The translations under genes and the position numbers were made by a program. From an uncultured Pseudomonadota bacterium (GTDB lineage: Bacteria > Pseudomonadota > Alphaproteobacteria > Rs-D84): a stretch of 32,967 nt of DNA. Shown piece by piece: positions 21,813 through 31,516 of the stretch; within the stretch, counting starts at the first letter, position 1; every line of letters begins with the position of its first letter. Below the pieces are notes generated by a model. The model saw nothing but the letters and a program-made list of their open reading frames with translations. It had not been told where the DNA came from and made no database searches. The stretch spans positions 1-32,967 of the forward strand of contig CAMOGA010000011.1 in the NCBI GenBank assembly GCA_946613885.1, given 5' to 3'.

Positions 21813-24122
21813 TTAATTCTGGGCACACGTATTATCACCATTAACATTACCCGAAGGACACGTCTCTACACATTGTCCATTATTACTGTATATCGCAGGA
21901 CTAAAATCTGCACAACTTCGCACACATTCACCATTATAATTATATGGTTTATCACTTGGACAAGATGTCACGCATTTAACACCATATGCATATCCGCCCG
22001 TACAAACCGAAACACACGCAGTACCGGTATTATAATACCCATCATTGCATTTACACCTGTCGTTAACATACCTGTCAACATCTGTTGCGTTTTGATCAGA
22101 ACTTAACACATTCATAAACGTTGAATTATCTGGGCACAACATAGATTCATAGAACATTTGTGAAATTCCACGGATAAGGGCAGATTTTTGTTGATAATCA
22201 ATTTGTGTTTCAGACAACCCGCCCGCTTCACCAGTTCGTTTGATTGTATTCAATTCTTCGCCCATATCTGCATCATACGCAAATACCGCATACCCGCATG
22301 TTAACGCGACATTATAACACGCGCCAGTCATTACACGATAGATATTGTCCACGTTTGCAGACGATGTCCATGATGTAATTTGTGTGTTTTGTTGGTTATA
22401 ACACGCTTCAACCTCTGCCATACATGTTGATGCATAATTTGAAATAATACGTGATTGTGCGGCCTTGATATTAACCATAGCACGTTGGATATAATGAACA
22501 ATTACTTCATTATACGGATCATATTTTAAGTTTTTACCATATTGTGAATACGTATAATCTTGGCATTTATCCAACACAGCACGACATAATCCGCCATCTT
22601 TGACTGTTTGACCTGTACCGATTTTTTTCATCAAATACCCGACAATACACGCACCATCACCATTTCCACAATTTGTATCGGTTACCGAACCCTTGATAAA
22701 ATCGCCATTAATATTTGTATTATTGTAATTTTTCATAAACGCTGTAATATTTGGCAAATTACGTCCCAAAACCACCGTTCCATTTTCATCAATATAACGT
22801 TTTGTTGGGTCCAGACATTTTACATAATCATCGCCACAAACCATATCATCCAGCATGCACGTTTCCAGCGCACCCACACATCCTTTGACATCATATTCGT
22901 TTTTATTTTGCAGAACCGCCAAACGCGCCTTTTGCAACATTAAATTTGCACTGCGCACATTATTTTTCAATGTGGTGTTCAATTTTTGTAATCCCTGTTC
23001 ATATGCAATACAATCTTTTGCGATTGCTAAATCATAATTACCAGAAATTTGATCTTCGGTTGCACCTGCATCTTTACAGCGATTTAAAACGGCTTTGCAA
23101 CGCTTTTTCGCTTCGTTATACAACGCCGTTCCACGTTTAGATGAAATATCACTAGACGCAGAAGAAAACATATCCAAACTGAACATATCAGATGAATCAG
23201 ATGAAAAATCCATATCCATATTCAACAAAGAATCTGTAGTTGAAGAACCAGTTAATGTCACAGATGCCGTTGGGTCTTTAATCATCTCTGCAATATCATC
23301 CAACAAAGAACGCGTTTTTGTGTTATCTTTGGTTTTGTTCATTTCCAATTCTGCCTCAGTCGCGGACATAATCGCACGAATTTCATCTGCAGATAACCCA
23401 ACATAACGAATTTGTTGTGCAACGTCATTTAATTCAGTATTTGCGTTTTCTACGGCCTCTTGCGCCTTGGCGTATTTCGCCAAATTTGCCGAACAAGAGC
23501 AACGTTGTTGATTTGTATCAACAACCGCGCAATATTGATCCATACATTCATTGTATTGTTGTTGGCACGCACTGTTTAAATCAGACGTTTTTTCCATTAT
23601 ATCTTTTGCCTCAGCCAAAGATTCCGCAGTAATTTGTTTTTGTCTGTTTGGGCCAAAAATTGATGCACGAGATTGCACAGAACGCACCTGTTCATCAATA
23701 TTAGAACCCGTCTGTTGACCATTAGCCAATGTTGCACGACCACCAACCTCTGCGGTGGATGCGCGCAATGTTATACCTGCACGACGCAGGGCTGGATTTG
23801 CGTTAATACTCTGCGATTCTGTACGTGTATTACGACCAACTGTATTAACACCATCACTTAATGTCGGACGGTTGGATATTTTTCGTGTATTCACAGAACG
23901 TGAAACATTATTTGAATCATTTTTACGTGCTGTCACATTTGTATTTGCCCGTGTCACACCGCGTGATACAGTTGCACGATTTGTATTTGTTGACGCAACA
24001 CCAGATTCATTATTTTCGGCAACATTTTTTGTTGGAATTGCACGGGAAATACCAGATGTTGCCGCACAAACATTTGCAGCATACAAAACAACCAACGAAA
24101 AAATCGTCAAAAATCTTTTCAT
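21813..24122 (-). CDS. Large secreted Arg/Thr/Ser-rich, cysteine-block protein (paralog a)
   Basis: A 769-residue exported protein of unknown function. The signal peptide is MKRFLTIFSLVVLYAANVCA, and AGGAGA precedes the ATG. Residues about 25-150 are basic, low-complexity and Asn/Thr/Arg/Ser-rich, with recurring RATVSR/SRGVTR-type units. Then comes a conserved block C-x3-Y-x2-C-x4-C-x9-C-x-C ('CQQQYNECMDQYC' to 'RCSC') followed by a predicted coiled coil ('AQEAVENANTELNDVAQQI'). The same block and coil occur in the gene at 26208-28478. Many further Cys pairs follow. The last 90 residues are a Cys-rich repeat region with CKCNDGYYN, 'CTGGYAYGVKC' and 'CPSDKPYNYNGEC' units, resembling EGF- or furin-like modules. 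Probably a disulfide-rich cell-surface protein. Confidence 0.65.
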   Translation of the reverse strand: MKRFLTIFSLVVLYAANVCAATSGISRAIPTKNVAENNESGVASTNTNRATVSRGVTRANTNVTARKNDSNNVSRSVNTRKISNRPTLSDGVNTVGRNTRTESQSINANPALRRAGITLRASTAEVGGRATLANGQQTGSNIDEQVRSVQSRASIFGPNRQKQITAESLAEAKDIMEKTSDLNSACQQQYNECMDQYCAVVDTNQQRCSCSANLAKYAKAQEAVENANTELNDVAQQIRYVGLSADEIRAIMSATEAELEMNKTKDNTKTRSLLDDIAEMIKDPTASVTLTGSSTTDSLLNMDMDFSSDSSDMFSLDMFSSASSDISSKRGTALYNEAKKRCKAVLNRCKDAGATEDQISGNYDLAIAKDCIAYEQGLQKLNTTLKNNVRSANLMLQKARLAVLQNKNEYDVKGCVGALETCMLDDMVCGDDYVKCLDPTKRYIDENGTVVLGRNLPNITAFMKNYNNTNINGDFIKGSVTDTNCGNGDGACIVGYLMKKIGTGQTVKDGGLCRAVLDKCQDYTYSQYGKNLKYDPYNEVIVHYIQRAMVNIKAAQSRIISNYASTCMAEVEACYNQQNTQITSWTSSANVDNIYRVMTGACYNVALTCGYAVFAYDADMGEELNTIKRTGEAGGLSETQIDYQQKSALIRGISQMFYESMLCPDNSTFMNVLSSDQNATDVDRYVNDRCKCNDGYYNTGTACVSVCTGGYAYGVKCVTSCPSDKPYNYNGECVRSCADFSPAIYSNNGQCVETCPSGNVNGDNTCAQN

Positions 24123-24133
24123 CTCTCCTGAAC

Positions 24134-24142
24134 ATTATATCA
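24134..24142 (-). promoter_or_regulatory. Extended -10 of paralog a gene
   Basis: TGATATAAT on the minus strand, 11 bases before the ATG, with AGGAGA lying between them. The leader is therefore extremely short. Confidence 0.5.
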
Positions 24143-24189
24143 TAAAAACACTTAACAAAAAAGTAGATTTACAAAACAAAAACATAAAT

Positions 24190-25158
<969 letters not shown>

Positions 25159-25184
25159 TATTTTTTCTCTTCATTGTATTGAAT

Positions 25185-25193
25185 ATTATACCA
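25185..25193 (-). promoter_or_regulatory. Extended -10 of the microsatellite gene
   Basis: TGGTATAAT on the minus strand, 26 bases before the ATG. Confidence 0.5.
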
Positions 25194-25227
25194 AAATTCA
25201 TGATTTTAAAAAAGAAAAAATTTTAAG

Positions 25228-25266
25228 TTCTCCTTCTGTGGACGAGTCCCCGCAGGGGGAGGTGGT
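25228..25266. repeat. Degenerate double-hairpin element
   Basis: TCCCC-GCA-GGGGA (25247-25260), preceded by TTCTCCTTCTGTGG. It resembles the 9211-9254 element in composition and order. It lies in the 268-base gap between rpmA and the microsatellite gene. Confidence 0.45.
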
Positions 25267-25329
25267 TAGAAAATACATTATTCTTGGAATATAAATTCGA
25301 ACTATCTTACCATCCCGTCTGCTTAATCA

Positions 25330-25382
25330 CGGCACATGAATGTGCCGGATGAACGTCCATTCCCCCACAACGGAGAGGAATT
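25330..25382. repeat. Degenerate double-hairpin element, opposite orientation
   Basis: CGGCAC-ATGAAT-GTGCCG (25330-25347), then GATGAACGTCCATTCCCCCACAA and GGAATT. On the minus strand the order (AATT, C-rich/G-rich pair, ATCCGG, hairpin) follows that of 9211-9254. Confidence 0.4.
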
Positions 25383-25408
25383 AAAAAAACCGCCCAAGAC
25401 GGACGGTA
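25383..25408 (-). terminator. Terminator after rpmA
   Basis: On the minus strand ACCGTCC-GTCTT-GGGCGGT followed by TTTTTT, about 20 bases past the rpmA stop. Confidence 0.85.
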
Positions 25409-25427
25409 AAATATTAATCTATTTTTA

Positions 25428-25694
25428 TTATTTAGATTCGCCCTCTGGGATAACAGAAACTGTTTTTCTGTCGCCATTGCCACGCTTAAATGTGACAATC
25501 CCAGCGATTTTTGCGAACAAAGTGTGATCTTTACCCATACCAACATTCAATCCAGGATGGACAGATGTTCCACGTTGACGAATGATGATATTGCCTGGAA
25601 TAACACGCGACCCACCACTTTTTTTCACGCCCAATCTGCGTCCGGCCGAATCACGTCCGTTTGTTGATGCGGAACCTGCTTTCTTATGTGCCAT
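25428..25694 (-). CDS. rpmA: 50S ribosomal protein L27
   Basis: An 88-residue L27. It has the canonical start '[21 protein letters not shown]', then '[28 protein letters not shown]' and 'GIVTFKRG'. The N-terminus reaches the peptidyl-transferase centre. There is no N-terminal extension needing protease processing, as in Gram-negative forms. It lies 30 bases after rplU in the usual L21-L27 operon; a terminator follows, and obgE, often next in other genomes, is not present. Confidence 0.98.
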   Translation of the reverse strand: MAHKKAGSASTNGRDSAGRRLGVKKSGGSRVIPGNIIIRQRGTSVHPGLNVGMGKDHTLFAKIAGIVTFKRGNGDRKTVSVIPEGESK

Positions 25695-25724
25695 GATTTA
25701 ACTCCTTATGGTTTTGGGTCTTTA

Positions 25725-26024
25725 TTAGGCCTTGATTGATTTAATTTTCAAAACAGTGATAAACTGGCGATGACCGGCAGTTCTGCGATAATTTTGGCGA
25801 CGTTTTTTCTTGAACACCAAAATTTTATCATCACGTTTTTGTTCGATAACATCGGCAACAACCTTGGCACCATCAATGTATGGTGTTCCAACCTTGTCCC
25901 CGACCATTAAAACCTGGTCAAAAGTGACCGAACCGGTTGCATCGATTTTTTCGACTTTGATAATATCGCCCTCAGTCACACGATATTGTTTTCCACCGGT
26001 TTGAAAGATTGCATATGTTGACAT
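25725..26024 (-). CDS. rplU: 50S ribosomal protein L21
   Basis: A 99-residue L21. It has '[23 protein letters not shown]' at the N-terminus and the basic signature '[16 protein letters not shown]' near the C-terminus. AAGAGAT precedes the ATG, and a clear promoter lies about 70 bases upstream. First gene of the rplU-rpmA operon. Confidence 0.98.
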   Translation of the reverse strand: MSTYAIFQTGGKQYRVTEGDIIKVEKIDATGSVTFDQVLMVGDKVGTPYIDGAKVVADVIEQKRDDKILVFKKKRRQNYRRTAGHRQFITVLKIKSIKA

Positions 26025-26092
26025 ATTTATATCTCTTGTTTATTTGGTTATTTTGTATGTAAAATTTCGCTTTTGCACAAAACTTTATGCAA

Positions 26093-26120
26093 ATTATATA
26101 TAATTAATATTCAAAGTCAA
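26093..26120 (-). promoter_or_regulatory. rplU-rpmA promoter
   Basis: On the minus strand TTGACT (26115-26120), a 16-base spacer and TATAAT (26093-26098). The rest of the gap 26025-26185 is AT-rich without other signals. Confidence 0.8.
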
Positions 26121-26181
26121 CATTTTTGTTGAAATTTTTATGCAAAAATCGTTTTTATAAACTTAAATTTCACAAGATTTC

Positions 26182-26206
26182 AAAAAAACGCCCAAATGGG
26201 CGTTTT
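26182..26206 (-). terminator. Terminator after paralog b gene
   Basis: On the minus strand AACGCCC-ATTT-GGGCGTT followed by TTTTT, directly after the stop at 26208. Confidence 0.85.
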
Positions 26207-26207
26207 C

Positions 26208-28478
26208 TTAATCACCGTCTGTTGTCGTTTCACTTGCGCCTGTTGTCGTTTCACTTGACGGACCTTTATAATCCTTGGTCCATGCACGTAAACAGTATCC
26301 TTCATCACCATGTGCCCTATCCACACACCCTAAAGCTCTGTCCAAACATGCAGCACGAACCGCTGCAGAGCTAACATTCGATGTCGAAGCGGCATTTCCT
26401 TTCAACACATTATTCAAAACATCAGAAGAATCATTTGTCGATGTCACTTTAACCCCAGTGCCGTATAATATTTCACTTAACGTCACAACATTACGACATG
26501 TATTTTGCGAATAATCGGTTGAATATGTACAAGAATTTGAATCAGGCAAATCAATGACCGCGGTCAATTGTGTTTGCAATGGCGAACAAATCATTGTTTC
26601 ATAACAATGCGGGACCTGAGCCGATTGTGAACAATATGCCTTGATACGCGCAGTTGTCCAATTTTGTTCATCTGCATAATTTTCATAACAATCCCAAATT
26701 TCAGATATACATTCGTTGAAATTTTCGACTGCAGCGGTTGCCTCAGCCAATGTTGTTGCGTCTGCCTCTTGTTTAAATTCTAAACGTTTTTGTTGCAACG
26801 CCTGTTCCGCAGCAATTTTTTGATAATTGATATTCTGGGCTGTCTTTTTTAAATTTGCACCATAAACATCACACGATGCATTTGCATCCAACAAATATTT
26901 CTGCATAATACTACGTCTGGCATCTGCAACCGGTCCACGCAACGTGTAATACGGATCAGAAGACGTAGTTGTTGCAGTACGCGTTCCAGTTGTCGTTGCG
27001 GTTGTTGTATAACCAAAACAAGATGCAGAAGATGTTGTTGATGTATTTGTGCTGCGGTCATTTAAAACGACATCTCCAGTATCAGTATCGATTGAAACAA
27101 AACTGTTATAATTAAATGGACAATTTGATGTTGCACCATTTGCACACTTCATACGAACAGTTTTTCCATCTTCGGTAATTGATTGTGGGGTACCGCATGC
27201 CTCGTAAATACCATTAAAGCACGAATCTAACACACGTCCGCAAACATTATTGTGTGCATATTGGAACAAATCATATCCCCATTTATTTGCCAAAGTATCC
27301 AAATCAGCAGTATCATCAGAATCAGAATCTGTTATCCCGGTCAGTGCATCTACAACCCCAGATACAGTTTTATAATTTTTCAACACATTATCATTATCAA
27401 CAATTGTATATTCCTTGGCCAAATCTTTGGCATTTGCCCATTCCTGTAATTGTGCCAAAATATCCGAAGACGAACCGTCAATATTTTTAATATCAAATCC
27501 ATAACTGTTGTTCGTGCAATATTCAGGCTGACCAGATGTTTTTTTGCTACCATTGGTATCTACTGTTGGATGTTCTTTATACCAATCCTCCTCAGACATT
27601 TTACCACCCTGAACATTTTCTTTGTACGACACACAATTCATAACCTGTTCTGCCTCAGTCAAAGAAAACGCGTAAGATAAATCATCACCCTTGCCCTTGG
27701 TTGCAATCAACAAAGACAATTGTCCAGACAATTTGATTAATTCTTCGTTTGCCTTTTCCAACGCTTCTTCGGCAACCAAGAAATTTGTTGCGCGTCCTGC
27801 ACATGAACAACGCCCCTTGGTATCACTGCGCGCTGTGCAGATTTCATCCATACATGTATAATACGATTCCATACAATTTGCATACGCATCCGCAGAAATC
27901 AAACCTGTTGTTGAATCAATAATATTTGAATATGAACCTGCGTATAATTTACTGCTTAAATACGTATAAGAATTTGATGTTGATGCGCGCGACCCCGCCA
28001 TTACAGAACCCGTCGCACTGACACGTGATGGTGTTGCACTGGTTCTGGCACGAATAGCACGATTATCCGTTGTCCGATTTGCCGCTGCATTACCACGCGA
28101 GACAACACCACGTGTTGTTGCACCACCGGCACGTGTTGATACACCTGTTGAACGCGTTGCACGCGTTGGTGTTATACCACGTGCAGACACCGAACGATTT
28201 GATGATGTTCCGCGTGACACTGTTGAACGAGAGGCACCAGATTGTACCGTCGCACGTGATGTTGTTGCACGCGATACCGTTGCACGATTATTTGTGTTTG
28301 CCGTGGCACGTGGACTGGTTCGACCAGATTTTTGTGCCGCCATATTTGGATTTACAATCGGATCTGCGAATACAGAGCGCATTGAAACCAACGTTGAACA
28401 CACTAAAAAAGTTGCCGCCAACAAGAACACTGTTCCCATTGCATTTTTTAATGAATTCGTGTTTATACGAAAAGTCAT
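26208..28478 (-). CDS. Large secreted Arg/Thr/Ser-rich, cysteine-block protein (paralog b)
   Basis: A 756-residue exported protein, paralog of the gene at 21813-24122. The ATG at 28478 is chosen because AGGAGA lies just upstream; an in-frame start 24 codons earlier lacks one. Its long signal region contains the hydrophobic core 'VFLLAATFLVCSTLV' and a likely cleavage after 'SVFA'. Residues about 50-170 are a strongly basic low-complexity tract built from units such as RATVSR, TTSRAT and STVSRGT. Then comes the shared block 'CMESYYTCMDEIC' to 'RCSC' and the coil 'AEEALEKANEELIKLSG'. The middle is Thr/Ser/Asp-rich with scattered Cys pairs. It lacks the C-terminal Cys-rich repeats of paralog a. 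Function unknown; an envelope-associated structural or adhesive role is inferred. Confidence 0.65.
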   Translation of the reverse strand: MTFRINTNSLKNAMGTVFLLAATFLVCSTLVSMRSVFADPIVNPNMAAQKSGRTSPRATANTNNRATVSRATTSRATVQSGASRSTVSRGTSSNRSVSARGITPTRATRSTGVSTRAGGATTRGVVSRGNAAANRTTDNRAIRARTSATPSRVSATGSVMAGSRASTSNSYTYLSSKLYAGSYSNIIDSTTGLISADAYANCMESYYTCMDEICTARSDTKGRCSCAGRATNFLVAEEALEKANEELIKLSGQLSLLIATKGKGDDLSYAFSLTEAEQVMNCVSYKENVQGGKMSEEDWYKEHPTVDTNGSKKTSGQPEYCTNNSYGFDIKNIDGSSSDILAQLQEWANAKDLAKEYTIVDNDNVLKNYKTVSGVVDALTGITDSDSDDTADLDTLANKWGYDLFQYAHNNVCGRVLDSCFNGIYEACGTPQSITEDGKTVRMKCANGATSNCPFNYNSFVSIDTDTGDVVLNDRSTNTSTTSSASCFGYTTTATTTGTRTATTTSSDPYYTLRGPVADARRSIMQKYLLDANASCDVYGANLKKTAQNINYQKIAAEQALQQKRLEFKQEADATTLAEATAAVENFNECISEIWDCYENYADEQNWTTARIKAYCSQSAQVPHCYETMICSPLQTQLTAVIDLPDSNSCTYSTDYSQNTCRNVVTLSEILYGTGVKVTSTNDSSDVLNNVLKGNAASTSNVSSAAVRAACLDRALGCVDRAHGDEGYCLRAWTKDYKGPSSETTTGASETTTDGD

Positions 28479-28659
28479 ATAAAATCTCCTGTTGTTATTA
28501 TATGCGCAAACGCCCAAATTTCGGGCATTACACATAAAATATTCCTTCACACTATAAAATTATAACATTTTTTAAGACGCCTTGTAAACAATAAAAAACT
28601 GTATCAGGTATAAAATCTGTCATATTTCATTAGACACAAAACAAAAAATAATATATTAT

Positions 28660-29226
28660 ATGCCACGTATAAACATGAAAAAATTAATTGCTGTATTTTT
28701 TATAACATTGACAATACCAGCGATGGCCGAAAACAATATATTTTTCGGCGACAACGATAATGCGATAACATTATATGGTGCACAATCTACTGGTTCTGGC
28801 ACATTGTTAAAATTAATATATCCTGGCATTTGGGATTTTTATCCCCAAACACTATTGTTTGCACAATACAGCCAACCGATGCAATTTTTCCGTTTGGATT
28901 CCAGATTAAATTTGAACATTGGTCAAAACATTGCATATAAATCCAGTTCAGGTTTATCATTTTTTGGTATGGGAATTTCAATTGATTCTGCATTATTACA
29001 ATATGACGATTGGTACATGGGAATTGGGATCGGCCCATTTATGCGCAACAATATGGACAGATGGGTGGAAAGCAGATTGGTATTTGAAGAAAAAGTATTT
29101 ATCGGTAAAAATTTTGCAAATAATTGGCATTTTGAAATATTTACCGTGCATTTTTCTAACGGCAATTTTACCAAAAAGAACGAAGGATTTAATTTCTTTG
29201 GTGCCGGATTTGGGTATAAATTCTAA
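28660..29226 (+). CDS. PagL-like lipid A 3-O-deacylase / acyloxyacyl hydrolase family outer-membrane protein
   Basis: A 188-residue small outer-membrane beta-barrel protein. The signal peptide is MKKLIAVFFITLTIPAMA (from residue 6). Alternating-strand segments such as 'LSFFGMGISIDSALLQYDD' and 'YMGIGIGPFMRNN' follow, and the end 'FNFFGAGFGYKF' has the terminal aromatic typical of barrels. The PagL signature HxSN is present as 'FTVHFSNGNF' (H164, S166). The catalytic Glu expected about 12 residues after the Ser is Asn here, while a Glu stands three residues earlier (E175), so activity is uncertain. PagL removes a 3-O acyl chain from lipid A. An AT-rich -10-like box lies directly before 28660; the in-frame ATG at 28675 is an alternative start. 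Confidence 0.68.
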   Translation: MPRINMKKLIAVFFITLTIPAMAENNIFFGDNDNAITLYGAQSTGSGTLLKLIYPGIWDFYPQTLLFAQYSQPMQFFRLDSRLNLNIGQNIAYKSSSGLSFFGMGISIDSALLQYDDWYMGIGIGPFMRNNMDRWVESRLVFEEKVFIGKNFANNWHFEIFTVHFSNGNFTKKNEGFNFFGAGFGYKF

Positions 29227-29274
29227 TATAATAAGAAAACGTCCCTGTGGCAAATTATATAAAAATGAAACATA

Positions 29275-29410
29275 ATAATACTGTCTGATAACACGGCAGG
29301 CCCAAAGATTAACATCGACGGTGACCTGAGTAATCAGACCATCAATACCCCTTTACCGTGGTTGGGGCGTTGAAAATCCCGCTGATTTATTTCAGCGGGG
29401 TTTGTTTTTT
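29275..29410 (+). ncRNA. Candidate structured small RNA ending in a terminator
   Basis: The sequence between the PagL-like gene and the kinase gene is GC-richer than its surroundings and holds successive hairpins on the plus strand: CTGTC...GGCAG near 29281-29300, GGT...CTGA-GTAA-TCAG...ACC near 29320-29340, and ACCCC...ACC-GT-GGT...GGGGC near 29347-29370. A strong terminator CCCGCTGA...TCAGCGGG plus T-run follows (about 29377-29410). An AT-rich -10-like string lies before 29281. It matches none of the RNA families I can recall (SRP RNA, 6S, tmRNA, common riboswitches). It could instead be the 3' UTR of the PagL-like transcript. Confidence 0.45.
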
Positions 29411-30124
29411 AGCATTTTCTTTATACCGATTCCAATATTTCATAAAATTCTGCATATCTTTATCTTTGTCGTTTGTAATACACATACCATCAAAATCAAT
29501 CAACCCAACAATATTCAAATCATCGTCAAACAAAAAATTCCGTAAATTCATATCACCATGAGACAACACGCTATCTGATGTAATTGGTTCTGTGTTTGCA
29601 TTTTTAGCTAATGATTCCAGCGCAACACAAAAACGTTCATTATTTGGAATTTTTTGAACATCAATAGATTGCAATTCAGATATGATTTTTGAAACATTTT
29701 GTAATATCTTTTTTTCATGTTTCAAAACAAAATCCGAATCAAAATCATAAATTTCACGTCCTTTTATCAATTTTGTAACATACATGTGATTATTTTTTGA
29801 CGTATAAACACGTGGTATAGCAACCTGCATACGATTACGCACATAATTCACTAAAAATTCAAAATCTGCCAATCGTGTCCCCTTGTTATGTTTGAATATC
29901 TTAACAAAATATTTATCATTAATCACACAAACACAACGTGACGGAGTATGTTGACGAACAAATTTTACATTGTGTGTTTTTTCCCCGTAAACACGTTTGA
30001 TAAAACGCATCATCATAGGTGTATAAAAAAACGCATTAACATGTCCACGCAAAACATGACGTTTTGATTGCGGACTAACAAATCCTGCTAAAAAATTAGC
30101 AATATAAAAAGGTAACGTAACCAT
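29387..30124 (-). CDS. Phosphotransferase (APH/choline-kinase-like) enzyme
   Basis: A 245-residue kinase-fold protein. 'RCVCVINDKYFVKIF' supplies the ATP-binding lysine (K75). The catalytic loop is LSHGDMNLRNFLF (H189, D191, N196). The metal-binding motif is 'IVGLIDFDGM' (D210, D212). This is the order found in aminoglycoside phosphotransferases, choline kinases and LPS sugar kinases. The short form and the neighbouring PagL-like gene fit an LPS or cell-envelope sugar kinase, but substrate is unknown and antibiotic resistance should not be assumed. The stop lies inside the terminator stem shared with the candidate RNA. A TGCAATAAT box ends 7 bases before the ATG, suggesting a leaderless mRNA. 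Confidence 0.8.
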   Translation of the reverse strand: MVTLPFYIANFLAGFVSPQSKRHVLRGHVNAFFYTPMMMRFIKRVYGEKTHNVKFVRQHTPSRCVCVINDKYFVKIFKHNKGTRLADFEFLVNYVRNRMQVAIPRVYTSKNNHMYVTKLIKGREIYDFDSDFVLKHEKKILQNVSKIISELQSIDVQKIPNNERFCVALESLAKNANTEPITSDSVLSHGDMNLRNFLFDDDLNIVGLIDFDGMCITNDKDKDMQNFMKYWNRYKENAKKQTPLK

Positions 30125-30161
30125 ACGTTAAATTATTGCACAAATGGGAAAAAATTCAAAT

Positions 30162-30187
30162 AAAAAACAGCGCCCAATTGGGCGCTA
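30162..30187 (-). terminator. Terminator after the small Cys-cluster protein gene
   Basis: On the minus strand AGCGCCC-AATT-GGGCGCT followed by GTTTTTTA, starting 5 bases past the stop at 30192. Confidence 0.85.
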
Positions 30188-30191
30188 TAAA

Positions 30192-30575
30192 TTAACATCC
30201 ATGATTACATGTTGGTCTAACACGGGTATAAGTTCCTGCTGGAACATATTTAACCACAGGTTTGTATTGTTGAACTGTTTCACGAACAAAATATTCACGA
30301 TTTACAACCTGTTCACGTGGTGCACAATCCATACAACCACAATTGTTGCATTTTGGTGCTGGCGCTGCGACTATTTCTGATTCAGCCCTTACATGAACAA
30401 CACCATTATCGCATTCAACAACAGTAATAACCGCACGATTATCACGTGTTGCACGATCCAATGCTGCACGCATTTCTGCCTCGTCACATGTATCGATTGA
30501 TTCACGATAAACATCAGCCACCGCAACACTGCTAAACAACGCAGCAATCAACGAAAACAAAACAAACTTTTTCAT
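30192..30575 (-). CDS. Small secreted protein with a Cys cluster
   Basis: A 127-residue exported protein. The ATG at 30575 gives the signal peptide MKKFVLFSLIAALFSSVAVA and has AGGT upstream; an upstream in-frame ATG would spoil the signal. The mature part has an acidic-basic helix ('TCDEAEMRAALDRATRDN'), a beta strand ('AVITVVECDNGVVHVRAE'), a short metal-site-like cluster 'PKCNNCGCMDCAP' and a tail with two more Cys. No family recognised. Its own terminator follows. The tight C-x2-C-x-C-x2-C cluster suggests metal binding or disulfide crosslinking in the periplasm. Confidence 0.62.
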   Translation of the reverse strand: MKKFVLFSLIAALFSSVAVADVYRESIDTCDEAEMRAALDRATRDNRAVITVVECDNGVVHVRAESEIVAAPAPKCNNCGCMDCAPREQVVNREYFVRETVQQYKPVVKYVPAGTYTRVRPTCNHGC

Positions 30576-30653
30576 CGTTTCTACCTTTTGTCTGTTCTCT
30601 CTCAAATCATATCATAGACTATATTTTTCGATATGCAACAAAAAAATTGACAA

Positions 30654-31403
30654 TTATTGATATTGTTTACCACTTCCATTTGGCAACAATCCATATTTTT
30701 TCAACACAGCATATGCCTGTTCTATTTCTTGTTTTTCCTGTATGACACGTGTTTTTTCTGCATCTATACGTGAACCAGAGATTTTACAGCACAATTCATT
30801 TATCTTGCCTAACAAACATTGTTTTGTATAAATCATTTTATATACAGCATGTTCATCGTCATATATTTTGTCAGGATAATCTGCATCAACAAAATCACTG
30901 GTATTAATATACCCAGATTTACATAATCTTTCGTTATATGGGACACACATATGCCAAAGTTTTTTGTTATCGTAATTATTATAAAAATATATATTACGCA
31001 AACAATTAAAAACATTGTCATTTTGATTATATATATTTATATTTCTGCAATCCCACAATTCTGCAATTGGCTTATTTTTCACGATTTCCCATACATTTAA
31101 CTTTGTGTTTTGAATTTTTTCCCCACAAGGACCGTAATAAGCACTTAAAATATCCAGTGCAATACTTTTTTTATCCTTGTTTATATGATACCAATAATAA
31201 TGATCTGACCATGAATCGTAATCATTACACCCATGTTCAACTGCATAAATTGGGACAGCGGTTGTGGCCAGCAAATTCATATCTTCATGAACAATATGCG
31301 TTAATTTATCTTGACTTTCTTTAGGGAAAGCATACGGATTATCATGCAATAATTTTCTTTCAGACACAGATAATTTTTGTGTAAAATATTTCTGTTTTGG
31401 CAC
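30654..31403 (-). CDS. Hypothetical protein (GTG start)
   Basis: A 249-residue soluble protein I do not recognise. It starts with GTG at 31403, with AAGGGG and 6 bases of spacing ahead. It is rich in Tyr, Asn, Asp and Cys, with 'YDSWSDHYYWYHINKDKKS' early, several isolated Cys in the middle and a Lys/Glu-rich coiled-coil-like end ('AEKTRVIQEKQEIEQAYAVLKKYG'). No signal peptide. Base composition is more AT-rich than the ribosomal genes, as for the unknowns at 1523-2706. Confidence 0.55.
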   Translation of the reverse strand: MPKQKYFTQKLSVSERKLLHDNPYAFPKESQDKLTHIVHEDMNLLATTAVPIYAVEHGCNDYDSWSDHYYWYHINKDKKSIALDILSAYYGPCGEKIQNTKLNVWEIVKNKPIAELWDCRNINIYNQNDNVFNCLRNIYFYNNYDNKKLWHMCVPYNERLCKSGYINTSDFVDADYPDKIYDDEHAVYKMIYTKQCLLGKINELCCKISGSRIDAEKTRVIQEKQEIEQAYAVLKKYGLLPNGSGKQYQ

Positions 31404-31516
31404 TTTTCACCCCTTCGTTTTTACCAAAATTATATATACTACAACCGAATAATTTTTCAATAAAAAAGATTTTTTACCTGCGGCATTATGTCTGTAAAAG
31501 TTTTATATTTTATTTT

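Noticed and set aside
29275-29410. tmRNA, 6S, SRP RNA or a known riboswitch
   Set aside because: No tag peptide, CCA end, GGAAG tetraloop region or recognised aptamer core could be found, and no plus-strand gene follows for a riboswitch to control.
29387-30124. Aminoglycoside resistance kinase
   Set aside because: Only the general kinase catalytic motifs are visible; the context points to a chromosomal envelope or metabolite kinase.
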